Origin: Lamellibrachia columna
Taxonomy: Eukaryota; Annelida; Polychaeta; Sabellida; Siboglinidae
Length of the DNA: 64,000 nucleotides
Direction of reading: 5' to 3'
Assembly (NCBI GenBank): GCA_963662155.1
Contig: OY759266.1
Coordinates: 56,724,010 to 56,788,009, forward strand
This document shows, in pieces, positions 48,701 through 58,631 of this stretch (positions are counted from its first letter, which is position 1; each line of letters begins with the position of its first letter). A program made the translations under genes and the position numbers. The notes beneath the pieces were generated by a model that was not told the origin of the DNA, did not search any database, and worked only from the letters and a program-made list of their open reading frames with translations.

Positions 48701-51700
48701 GGTATTTTCACATGATGTTATGTGGGATGGGTGCAGGTATTTTCACATGATGTTATGTGGGGTAGGTGCAGGTATTTTCACATGATGTTATGTCGGGTAG
48801 GTGCAGGTATTTTCACATGATGTTATGTGGGGTGGGTGCAGGTATTTTCACATGATGTTATGTGGGGTGGGTGCAGGTATTTTCACATGATGTTATGTTG
48901 GGTGGGTGCAGGAATTCACACGTGATGTTGTTATATGTCATGTCATGTCGTGTAGGTTGGGAGGTTTGGGCAGCAAACCTGGGAAGGATTGTGTGCACGT
49001 TTTAATATTTCCTATTGATGGTGCTGTGTTGCAGACCAGATAGATGAGAACTTGAGAACAGCTCTACAGAAGGACCTCACCATGATGGCTCCGGGCCTTC
49101 TTGTTCAAGCCGTTCGGGTCACCAAGCCCAAGATTCCAGAGCAGATTCGCAAGAACTATGAAGCCATGTGAGTTCAGTGCGATGTGTGATCTTACTGGCT
49201 GTGGAGAACGTAGAATTAACCCTTCCGGTTCAGTGATCTTCAAATATGTAGTGCAGGGTTGTTTGATTTAAATCATTTGATTTAAATCATTGATTTAAAT
49301 CATGATTTAAATCACTCCAAAAAATATATAAAAAAATTGATTTATGATTGACTTCCGGTTTTTTTAATCGCTGATTTATATGAATTTAACACAAATAATT
49401 GTTTACAAGCATCGAGATCAACAAAGTTTTGTATGTTTTTTAATACAAAAGCACAAAGTGCGCACACTTGTGTAGCTGTATTGTCACCAGATAGCCTGAT
49501 AGTCAAATATTTTATGACATTGTGTACGTTTGAGCTATTCCCTTTCTGAATGCAGTGAAGCCACACAAACTTGTCTTCCAGAGGAAGTATCTTTTCAACA
49601 CAGAAGCCCTGAGTTAAAGTCCACTTATAGCTTGTGCTAGTTGTTACCAATTCAGTATGTTGACTCGGTTGTTTAATACTGTACCAGTTTGTATTCTGGT
49701 TGGAGACCCTTAGAGTACACAGAGCCCTGGACAGGTGCTAATCCACCCTATAGGCAAACAATAATTAGCACTGCTACAGCCACAGACACACAGCATGCTT
49801 TCCTTTCCAAGACAGATTATGCAACTACAGGGGGTGAGGCCTTGTGGACATTGTCTAATGTCTTTATATAAGCAAAAATCATGTACCCTCTGTTAAGACA
49901 AGAACCCAAATCGATTTGAATAGAACATGTTTGAAAGAGTTTACAAATTTAAACATCTATATAAATATCTATATACCAGATTTTAAAAAATCAATTAAAT
50001 TTAAAAAAAATCAAATAAATCTGATTTAAAAAAAAATTTAATCCGATTTTTTTTTTTTTTTAAATCATGATTTTTTTCAACCCTGATGTAGTGTGTGATT
50101 AGTTTAAGTATTATGCACAGACAATTTAATAATCCTTTTAAAAAAAAATTTACTTTGATCAATAGACCTGGTAACGTACGATCATTAAACTGGGTAACTT
50201 ACGATCAATAGACCGGGTAACGTACGATCAATAGACCGTGTAACTTGCGATCATTAGACCGGGTAACCTACGATAATCAGATCTGGTAACTTACGAACGT
50301 GATAATAGCCTTATATTATAATATGTAGAGGCAGAGCCACTTGCCTTTTTTGGCTGGTTTTTACCAGATCCAGTATAAAAAAAATAGCAGGTTATATGGG
50401 ATGTTAAGTAAACCTAGCAGGTTATATGAGTTACTATGTAAACCTAGCAGGTTATATGGGATACTAAGTAAACCTAGCAGGTTATATGGGATACTTAGTA
50501 AACCTATATATGGGATACTAAGTAGGTTTGATTTTTCGTTAAATGAGACTAGTGAAAGAATCAAATTGAAGATGGACCTTTAATGTAAAGTAATACATTT
50601 TAAAATATAATATGATACAGTGCTTGAATGTCCATGGTCATAAAATGTTTTGGATGTTTTTGAGCCATAAATTTGATGTTGATATATTGCCTGGATTTAC
50701 ATAAGTTATAATTTCATCAGTTTCTGATATACCTTTTAATGAGGATATTAATTAAGGACATGAGGTAACATTAGTAAAGGAGCAGTTTAAATTGGATATC
50801 AGGAAGTACTCGTTCTCACATAGGACATTGAATGAATGGAACAAATTATCTACAGATTGTGCAACTTGCCTTGGGTGGCAATCGTGTTTCATCTAATTAT
50901 ATAGCATTGTGATGAGCACTGTAATAACTGAAAAGCATAAGAGTAATAAAATATTTTTAGTTTACACTTTCTGTCCAATTTCAGGAATCCAACATGCTGG
51001 AATAGAAAACATTTTGTGTTACTCCATTGGGCTATCAGTATTTTGCATCAGATGATATTTTTAATAAATTGAAAGTGTAATGTTGGTCATATCAGGGAGG
51101 CTGAGAAGACGAAGGTGATGATCGCCAAGGAACGACAGAAAGTAGTAGAGAAGGAGGCGGAGACAGACAGAAAAAGGGCTATAATAGGTATGTGCATTGT
51201 TACATAATGGCACAGTAAGTCAAGGCACAAGAACTATGTGTGATGTGCCTTATCCGCTCGGGCAACTGTCATCTTTGTTGACATGTGTCACTGTCCATTT
51301 TATAGCTCGACAGAGGCACCAAATGTATGTAAAACACAAGTTATTGTCACAGCACATCTTAGTTGCATTTCACGTGTTCTTGCCGTTGACAGCGTACACT
51401 TTGAATGTATATTCTTCACAGCCACTATGTTGCAGAATTTTCTTTAAAAGGTTAAATCAGTTAACGTGGCTCACAGAGATGTTACAGAGATTGTAAACGT
51501 TTGTGATTTTGGGTTATGTGATGCATTTTGGGTTGGTTCCCTGTGGGATAAATATATTGTGGCCCATGGCACAGTTTTTGGTAATTAGTATATTATGGAC
51601 ATTGGTACATTTTGAGTTAAGATAACTGAAATATATTGTTGTTTGAGTATGATAATATCCTGAATGTGGTACATTGTACGTTACATGTATTGTGGAGTGT

Positions 51701-54700
51701 GGTACATTGTGTGGACTGTGATGTGTTGTATGTATTGTGGAGTGTGATGTATTGCATGTTGTATGTATTGTGGAGTGTGTTACACTGTGTGGACTGTGAT
51801 GTATTGCATGTTGTATGTATTGTGGAGTGTGTTACTTTCTGTGGACTGTGTTACATTGCATGTTGTATGTATTGTGGAGTGTGTTACACTGTGTGGACTG
51901 TGATGTATTGCGTGTTGTATGTATTGTGGAGTGTGTTACTTTCTGTGGACTGTGTTACATTGCATGTTGTATGTATTGCGGAGTGTGTTACACTGTGTGG
52001 ACTGATGTATTGCATGTTGTATGTATTGTGGAGTGTGTTACACTGTGTGGACTGTGTTACATTGCATGTTGTATGTATTGTGGAGTGTGGTGCACTGTGT
52101 GGACTGTGTTACATTGCATGTTGTATGTATTGTGGAGTGTGTTACACTGTGTGGACTGTGATGTATTGCGTGTTGTACGTATTGTGGAGTGTGTTACTTT
52201 CTGTGGACTGTGTTACATTGCATGTTGTATGTATTGTGGAGTGTGTTACACTGTGTGGACTTGATGTATTGCGTGTTGTATGTATTGTGGAGTGTGTTAC
52301 TTTGTGTGGACTGTGTTACATTGCATGTTGTATGTATTGTGGAGTGTGTTACACTGTGTGGACTGTGATGTATTGCGTGTTGTATGTATTGTGGAGTGTG
52401 TTACTTTCTGTGGACTGTGTTACATTGCATGTTGTATGTATTGCGGAGTGTGTTACACTGTGTGGACTGTGATGTATTGCATGTTGTATGTATTGTGGAG
52501 TGTGTTACACTGTGTGGACTGTGTTACATTGCATGTTGTATGTATTGTGGAGTGTGGTGCACTGTGTGGACTGTGTTACATTGCATGTTGTATGTATTGT
52601 GGAGTGTGTTACACTGTGTGGACTGTGATGTATTGCGTGTTATACGTATTGTGGAGTGTGTTACTTTCTGTGGACTGTGTTACATTGCATGTTGTATGTA
52701 TTGTGGAGTGTGTTACACTGTGTGGACTTGATGTATTGCGTGTTGTATGTATTGTGGAGTGTGTTACTTTGTGTGGACTGTGTTACATTGCATGTTGTAT
52801 GTATTGTAGAGTGTGTTACACTGTGTGGACTGTGATGTATTGCATGTTACATTGTATGTTACATGTATTGTGGAGTGTGTTACACTGTGTGGACTGTGAT
52901 GTATTGCATGTTACATTGTATGTTACATGTATTGTGGAGTGTGTTACACTGTGTGGACTGATGTATTGCATGTTGTATGTATTGTAGAGTGTGTTACACT
53001 GTGTGGACTGATGTATTGCATGCTGTATGTATTGTATAGTGTGTTACACTGTGTGGACTGATGTATTGCATGTTGTATGTATTGTATAGTGTGTTACACT
53101 GTGTGGACTGATGTATTGCATGTTGTATGTATTGTGGAGTGTGTTACACTGTGTGGACTGATGTATTGCATGTTGTATGTATTGTGGAGTGTGTTACACT
53201 GTGTGGACTGTGATGTATTGCATGTTGTATGTATTGTAAAGTGTGTTACACTGTGGACTGATGTATTGCATGTTGTATGTATTGTAGAGTGTGTTACACT
53301 GTGTGGACTGATGTATTGCATGTTGTATGTATTGTGGAGTGTGTTACACTGGGTGGACTGTGTTACATTGCATGTTGTATGTATTGTGGAGTGTGTTACA
53401 CTGTGTGGACTGTGATGTATTGCATGTTACATTGTATGTTACATGTATTGTGGAGTGTGTTACACTGTGTGGACTGATGTATTGCATGTTGTATGTATTG
53501 TAGAGTGTGTTACACTGTGTGGACTGTGATGTATTGCATGTTGTATGTATTGTGGAGTGTGTTACTTTGTGTGGACTGTGATGTATTGCATGTTACATTG
53601 TATGTTACATGTATTGTGGAGTGTGTTACACTGTGTGGACTGTGATGTATTGCGTGTTGTATGTATTGTGGAGTGTGTTACTTTGTGTGGACTGTGATGT
53701 ATTGTATGTTGTATGTATTGTGGAGTGTGTTACTTTGTGTGGACTGTGATGTATTGCATGTTACATTGTATGTTACATGTATTGTGGAGTGTGTTACACT
53801 GTGTGGACTGTGATGTATTGCATGTTGTATGTATTGTGGAGTGTGTTACTTTGTGTGGACTGATGTATTGCATGTTGTATGTATTGTGGAGTGTGTTACT
53901 TTGTGTGGACTGTGATGTATTGCATGTTGTATGTATTGTGGAGTGTGGTACACTGTGTGGACTGTGATGTATTGCATGTTACATTGTATGTTACATGTAT
54001 TGTGGAGTGTGTTACACTGTGTGGACTGTGATGTATTGTGTGTTGTATGTATTGTGGAGTGTGTTACTTTGTGTGGACTGTGATGTATTGTGTGTTGTAT
54101 GTATTGTGGAGTGTGTTACTTTGTGTGGACTGTGATGTATTGCATGTTGTATGTATTGTGGAGTGTGTTACTTTGTGTGGACTGTGATGTATTGCATGTT
54201 ACATTGTATGTTACATGTATTGTGGAGTGTGTTACACTGTGTGGACTGTGATGTATTGTGTGTTGTATGTATTGTGGAGTGTGTTACTTTGTGTGGACTG
54301 TGATGTATTGTGTGTTGTATGTATTGTGGAGTGTGTTACTTTGTGTGGACTGTGATGTATTGCATGTTGTATGTATTGTGGAGTGTGGTACACTGTGTGG
54401 ACTGTGATGTATTGCATGTTACATTGTATGTTACATTGTATGTTACATGTATTGTGGAGTGTGTTACACTGTGTGGACTGTGATGTATTGTGTGTTGTAT
54501 GTATTGTGGAGTGTGTTACTTTGTGTGGACTGTGATGTATTGTGTGTTGTATGTATTGTGGAGTGTGTTACTTTGTGTGGACTGTGATGTATTGCATGTT
54601 GTATGTATTGTGGAGTGTGTTACTTTGTGTGGACTGTGATGTATTGCATGTTACATTGTATGTTACATGTATTGTGGAGTGTGTTACACTGTGTGGACTG

Positions 54701-57700
54701 TGATGTATTGCGTGTTGTATGTATTGTGGAGTGTGTTACTTTGTGTGGACTGTGATGTATTGCGTGTTGTATGTATTGTGGAGTGTGTTACTTTGTGTGG
54801 ACTGTGATGTATTGCATGTTACATTGTATGTTACATGTATTGTGGAGTGTGTTACACTGTGTGGACTGTGATGTATTACGTGTTGTATGTATTGTGGAGT
54901 GTTACTTTGTGTGGACTGTGATGTATTGCATGTTGTATGTATTGTGGAGTGTGGTACACTGTGTGGACTGTGATGTATTGCGTGTTGTATGTATTGTGGA
55001 GTGTGTTACTTTGTGTGGACTGTGATGTATTGCATGTTACATTGTATGTTACATGTATTGTGGAGTGTGTTACACTGTGTGGACTGTGATGTATTGCGTG
55101 TTGTATGTATTGTGGAGTGTGTTACTTTGTGTGGACTGTGATGTATTGCATGTTGTATGTATTGTGGAGTGTGTTACTTTGTGTGGACTGTGATGTATTG
55201 CATGTTACATTGTATGTTACATGTATTGTGGAGTGTGTTACACTGTGTGGACTGTGATGTATTACGTGTTGTATGTATTGTGGAGTGTTACTTTGTGTGG
55301 ACTGTGATGTATTGCATGTTGTATGTATTGTGGAGTGTGTTACTTTGTGTGGACTGTGATGTATTGCATGTTACATTGTATGTTACATGTATTGTGGAGT
55401 GTGTTACACTGTGTGGACTGTGATGTATTGCGTGTTGTATGTATTGTGGAGTGTGTTACTTTGTGTGGACTGTGATGTATTGCGTGTTGTATGTATTGTG
55501 GAGTGTGTTACACTGTGTGGACTGTGATGTATTGCATGTTGTATGTATTGTGGAGTGTGGTGCACTGTGTGGACTGTGTTACATTGCATGTTGTATGTAT
55601 TGTGGAGTGTGGTGCACTGTGTGGACTGTGATGTATTGCGTGTTGTATGTATTGTGGAGTGTGTTACTTTGTGTGGACTGTGATGTATTGCATGTTGTAT
55701 GTATTGTGGAGTGTGTTACTTTGTGTGGACTGTGATGTATTGCATGTTACATTGTATGTTACATGTATTGTGGAGTGTGTTACACTGTGTGGACTGTGAT
55801 GTATTGCGTGTTGTATGTATTGTGGAGTGTGTTACTTTGTGTGGACTGTGATGTATTGCATGTTACATTGTATGTTACATGTATTGTGGAGTGTGGTGCA
55901 CTGTGTGGACTGTGATATATTGCATGTTGTATGTATTGTGGAGTGTGGTGCACTGTGTGGACTGTGTTACATTGCATGTTGTATGTATTGTGGAGTGTGT
56001 TACACTGTGTGGACTGTGATGTATTGCATGTTGTATGTATTGTGGAGTGTGGTGCACTGTGTGGACTGTGTTACATTGCATGTTGTATGTATTGTGGAGT
56101 GTGGTGCACTGTGTGGACTGAGTTACATTGCATGTTGTATGTATTGTGGAGTGTGGTGTACTGTGTGGACTGTGTTACATTGCATGTTGTATGTATTGTG
56201 GAGTGTGGTGTACTGTGTGGACTGTGTTACATTGCATGTTGTATGTATTGTGGAGTGTGGTGTACTGTGTGGACTGTGTTACATTGCATGTTGCACTTAT
56301 TGAATGATGCTGAGTTTTATGCATGAGTTGCTTCAGAATGTTGTATTGGCTAATTCTTCTGCGCGTGTGTATGTACCAGTGTGTATCAGTGTGTACCAGT
56401 GTGATACTGGTTTTTGTGGACTGGTATGCTGTGTGATAACGCGGCATATTTTAAATTGTTACAATCACCGAGTGTTTGTGGTTGAACAGAGGCGGAGAAA
56501 CAGGCTCAGGTCGCTAAGATCCAGTGGGACCAGAAGATTATGGAGAAGGAATCCTTACAGAAGATGTCATTGATAGAAGGTGGGTGTTTCTAAATGTTAT
56601 TTTAGATTATGAGTCATTCGAGTGGAATTTAAAGTAGACTTCCATCGTTGGGGGCACGACATTTTCAATATTTAACCCTCTCTTTAATTGCATTGCATCT
56701 ATCATTGTGGTAAACAGAAACATAGTGTGGCAAGATATGTGTGGCAAGATATGAGTGGCAAGATGTGTCTGTCAAGATATGTGTGTCAAGTTCATGAAGC
56801 TTTGGGAGATGAAACAAATTACAGGAGGGCAGAAAACTAACTCGGTAACACAAACTGTGTGAGTGATTGTTGTTATGTAGCCCTGTGAATTTCAAAGAGG
56901 TGCTAAAAATAAAGAATCATGCTAATAGTTGTTACAAATGCAGTTAATGTAGTGAAACTATAGAAATGTATACAACGTTAAATCTCAAACATACTGTTTT
57001 TGTTGGCCGCTGGTTCATATGACTGGTTCATGTGTCTGTTCTCTGCCCAGACGAAACACATTTGGCCAGCGAGAAGAACAAAGCTGACGCAGAGTTTTAT
57101 CGATGGTCCAGAGAGTCGGAGGCAAATAAGGTGGGTCAGGGTGCTAGGTCTCTGTTGATGGTGGGTCAGGGTGCTAGGTCTCTGTTGATGGTGTGTCAGG
57201 GTGCTAGGTTTCTGTTGATGGTGGGTCAGGGTGCTAGGTTTCTGTTGATGGTGGGTCAGGGTGCTAGGTTTCTGTTGATGGTGGGTCAGGGTGCTAGGTT
57301 TCTGTTGATGGCGGGTCAGGGTGCTAGCTCTCTGTTGATGGTGGGTCAGGGTGCTAACTCTCTGTTGAAGGTGAGTCAGGGTGCTAGCTCTCTGTTGATG
57401 GTGGGTCAGGGTACTAGCTCTCTGTTGATGGTGGGTCAGGGTGCTAGCTCTCTGTTGATGGTGGGTCAGGGTGCTAGGTCTCTGTTGATGGTGGGTCAGG
57501 GTGCTAGCTCTCTGTTGATGGTGGGTCAGGGTGCTAGGTTTCTGTTGATGGTGGGTCAGGGTGCTAGCTCTCTGTTGATGGTGGGTCAGGGTGCTAGCTC
57601 TCTGTTGATGGTGGGTCAGGGTGCTAACTCTCTGTTGATGGTGGGTCAGGGTGCTAGCTCTCTGTTGATGGTGGGTCAGGGTACTAGCTCTCTGTTGATG

Positions 57701-58474
57701 GTGGGTCAGGGTGCTAGCTCTCTGTTGATGGTGGGTCAGGGTGCTAGCTCTCTGTTGATGGCATTTTTGCAGATGTCACTTTGAAATCCTTTCATTTATA
57801 AACTAATTTTTTTGTAAAATCTGGGTGCTGCAGATTTTATTTTGAATATGCGAACCAGAAGTTGTTATCTATTATTTAAATTGTCCTAAATTTTAATGTA
57901 TTTTCAGCACATTTTACTTGATTATATGTGTTCAAGTATCTAATAACACATATAGTTTTCAATTTTCATTTCTAAGCTAAATTGTAAATATTCTTATGTT
58001 AAAACCAGCCACAATGACAATTATGATTAGGTTTTTATAAATTGGTTTATTTCGTGGACAAATGCTACAGTAAGTAGCCCACTTAATTACCTGGGTGTCC
58101 AGTGCCTCAACATTACGGTTACAATGTTGTTGTAACGGGGATACCATCCAACCCTCACTGCTCAGATACATAACTTTGTTGACAAAATGAAGCCATTTTG
58201 CTGACAACAGTATCTAATAGAGCAAAACAAATTCATTGATGATAATGAAGGAATTAATTAAGATGCATCGGTTTGTATGACATTTTGTATCAAGTGTCTT
58301 AATTTGTTACAGATGATACTGACACCGCAGTACATAGAGCTGAAGAAACTTGAGGCATTGTCGAAGAACAACAAAGTGTACTATGGAAATAGTATCCCCA
58401 ATATATTCTTAGACAATGGTAACATAGCTGCAGTGGCTACTTCTGAGAAAAAACAGACAGATTCTAAACAGTGA
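42621..58474 (+). CDS. ERLIN2: Erlin (ERLIN1/2-type SPFH protein), complete 11-exon coding region
   Basis: Exons at 42621-42705, 43138-43160, 43575-43655, 44749-44795, 44990-45051, 45472-45597, 49035-49167, 51096-51187, 56490-56579, 57051-57130 and 58313-58474 have GT/AG borders and sum to 981 nt, giving 326 residues and a stop. Vertebrate erlins are about 340-348 residues. Visible features are a hydrophobic N-terminal anchor (about residues 5-23), [14 protein letters not shown] (28-41), [15 protein letters not shown] (67-81), a sequon N106-Y-T at the position glycosylated in human ERLIN2, a charged helical stalk (about 185-270) and the PNIF block with F305, the residue tied to high-order assembly in ERLIN2. 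Known family role: large ER-membrane rings that recruit RNF170 to degrade activated IP3 receptors, bind phosphatidylinositol 3-phosphate and influence sterol sensing. Invertebrates usually have one gene, so the symbol means co-orthologue of ERLIN1 and ERLIN2. The residues after about 310 do not resemble the vertebrate tail. Confidence 0.95.
43138..43160 (+). CDS. ERLIN2: Erlin exon 2: 23-nt microexon
   Basis: This exon is only 23 bases and encodes residues 29-36 (GHVGVYYR), a strongly conserved erlin segment. The acceptor is TTTGTAG and the donor AGG|GTAAGT. It is needed to keep the frame between exons 1 and 3, because skipping it would shift the frame. Confidence 0.9.
43575..43655 (+). CDS. 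ERLIN2: Erlin exon 3
   Basis: Residues 37-63, phase 0 to phase 0, including [19 protein letters not shown] and ending SFKSVQ. The acceptor is CTTGTTAG and the donor ACAG|GTATCT. The following intron holds the 38-bp minisatellite. Confidence 0.92.
43832..44590. repeat. 38-bp minisatellite, 20 copies, erlin intron 3
   Basis: Unit ATTCAGTGACCTGTAACACC plus CCTTGACAAGACCACTGT, with A/G and CACTGT/CTCTGT/AATATA variants. Each unit carries an ATTCAG word, a weak acceptor look-alike. Confidence 0.97.
44749..44795 (+). CDS. ERLIN2: Erlin exon 4
   Basis: Residues 64-78 plus two bases ([15 protein letters not shown]). It includes T65, the position altered in the human ERLIN2 T65I variant. The acceptor is TTCAATTCAG and the donor CGAG|GTAAGA. 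Confidence 0.92.
44990..45051 (+). CDS. ERLIN2: Erlin exon 5
   Basis: Residues 79-99 plus one base, including [14 protein letters not shown] of the SPFH core. The acceptor is GGTTTTCAG and the donor TCAG|GTACAA. Confidence 0.92.
45472..45597 (+). CDS. ERLIN2: Erlin exon 6
   Basis: Residues 100-141 plus one base. It contains the NYT sequon at 106-108 and the conserved run [19 protein letters not shown]. The acceptor is TTGTTTCTAG and the donor TTTG|GTAAGT. It is followed by a 3.4-kb intron with a SINE, a LINE end and the 35-bp array. Confidence 0.93.
47056..47190 (-). mobile_element. LINE family C, extreme 3' end, erlin intron 6
   Basis: About 120 bases matching the family C tail (GACTCTCGATAAGCCAATGG and GGATGGCAAATCTTG on the minus strand). 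It is a very short 5'-truncated insertion. Confidence 0.8.
47621..47918 (-). repeat. tRNA-derived SINE, erlin intron 6
   Basis: The minus strand begins near 47915 with an excellent A box (TGGCCTAGTGGTTAAGGTG) and a B-box-like GAGTTCAACACC about 40 bases later, then an unrelated body. The body contains CTGGACGGGACACTAGTCC, a word I associate with other animal SINE bodies. Confidence 0.75.
48378..48930. repeat. 35-bp minisatellite, about 16 copies, erlin intron 6
   Basis: Unit ATGTGGGGTGGGTGCAGGTA plus TTTTCACATGATGTT. Each unit contains TGCAG|GTATTT, which resembles both an acceptor and a donor. A single diverged relative lies at 45705-45745. Confidence 0.96.
49035..49167 (+). CDS. ERLIN2: Erlin exon 7
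   Basis: Residues 142-185 plus two bases, starting [15 protein letters not shown] and including [19 protein letters not shown]. This is the end of the SPFH domain and the start of the stalk. The acceptor is TGTTGCAG and the donor CCAT|GTGAGT. Confidence 0.93.
49254..50085. mobile_element. hAT-like MITE with perfect 8-bp target duplication, erlin intron 7
   Basis: Ends CAGGGTTGTTTGATTTAAAT and (inverse) CAGGGTTGAAAAAAATCATG, flanked by ATGTAGTG on both sides (49246-49253 and 50086-50093). CAGGG ends and an 8-bp duplication are hallmarks of hAT. The interior matches parts of 15888-17316. No transposase. Confidence 0.9.
50096..50580 (+). repeat. Interspersed repeat family R1 carrying two internal arrays, erlin intron 7
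   Basis: Colinear with 20951-21312, but interrupted by about six copies of a 23-bp unit (GATCAATAGACCGGGTAACG-type, 50164-50298) and about four and a half of a 30-bp unit (AGCAGGTTATATGGGATACT-type, 50386-50527). Confidence 0.65.
50752..50895 (+). mobile_element. LINE family C fragment, erlin intron 7
   Basis: It encodes [20 protein letters not shown] and [12 protein letters not shown], then jumps to the 3' tail (CTTGCCTTGGGTGGCAATCG), so about 100 bases are deleted. Confidence 0.75.
51096..51187 (+). CDS. ERLIN2: Erlin exon 8
   Basis: Residues 186-216 plus one base. It is a highly charged helical stretch with [14 protein letters not shown], typical of the erlin stalk. The acceptor is CATATCAG and the donor ATAG|GTATGT. 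The next intron holds the 4.6-kb array of a 52-bp unit. Confidence 0.92.
51665..56294. repeat. 52-bp minisatellite of 4.6 kb, erlin intron 8
   Basis: Unit GTATTGTGGAGTGTGTTACA plus CTGTGTGGACTGTGATGTAT plus TGCATGTTGTAT. Variants: ACTTTG or GTGCACTG in place of ACACTG, CGTG for CATG, loss of TG (50 bp), and a 64-bp form with ACATTGTATGTT inserted, common from about 52845 onward. The forms are ordered in larger recurring groups. Roughly 87 units. Long Cys/Tyr/Val-rich frames are artefacts. Confidence 0.98.
56490..56579 (+). CDS. ERLIN2: Erlin exon 9
   Basis: Residues 217-246 plus one base, continuing the stalk ([20 protein letters not shown]). The acceptor is GTTGAACAG and the donor GAAG|GTGGGT. 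Confidence 0.92.
57051..57130 (+). CDS. ERLIN2: Erlin exon 10, donor embedded in a minisatellite
   Basis: Residues 247-273 (starting [20 protein letters not shown], ending ESEANK), phase 1 to phase 0. The acceptor is TCTGCCCAG. The donor AAG|GTGGGT is also the first six bases of a 30-bp tandem repeat that runs 21 times downstream with no stop in this frame. The last eight residues fit the vertebrate pattern (AEANK before LTPEY), which supports 57130 as the ancestral exon end. Longer in-frame versions of this exon are possible. Confidence 0.88.
57131..57760 (+). repeat. 30-bp minisatellite of 21 units starting at the erlin exon 10 donor
   Basis: Unit GTGGGTCAGGGTGCTAGSTC plus TCTGTTGATG. It begins exactly at the exon 10 splice donor. 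In the exon's frame it encodes VGQGA(R/S)(S/F)LLM repeats with no stop. The frame ends with TGA at 57782-57784. Unit 3 begins GTGTGT, unit 7 begins GCGGGT (no GT) and unit 9 begins GTGAGT after AAG. Confidence 0.98.
57785..58312. other. Rest of erlin intron 10
   Basis: AT-rich intron sequence with no feature recognised apart from the acceptor of exon 11. Confidence 0.5.
58313..58474 (+). CDS. ERLIN2: Erlin exon 11: last coding exon and stop
   Basis: Residues 274-326 and TGA at 58472-58474. It begins [12 protein letters not shown], includes [12 protein letters not shown] with F305, and ends with a short lysine-rich tail. The acceptor is TTTGTTACAG. A strong donor (GTG|GTAAGT, at 58483) follows the stop by eight bases, so an intron in the 3' UTR is likely. 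The stop is too close to that junction to trigger classical nonsense-mediated decay. Confidence 0.9.
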   Translation: MILTPQYIELKKLEALSKNNKVYYGNSIPNIFLDNGNIAAVATSEKKQTDSKQ

Positions 58475-58631
58475 AATCAGTGGTAAGTTTCCTTTTGTGG
58501 AATCTTCATGGCAGAATTCTTACATCTGAACAGCGTTCTATCTAAATCTGAGAAATACTTTTATGTATAATGTTAGTAAGTGGTTTGGTTGAACCGTGAT
58601 GGTATTTTGTGTGTTTTAAGAATATCTTGTG

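Noticed and set aside
51636..56326. Several Cys-rich frames up to 278 codons
   Set aside because: The 52-bp period shifts frame each unit and the sequence is an intronic minisatellite. Apparent cysteine motifs are periodic artefacts.
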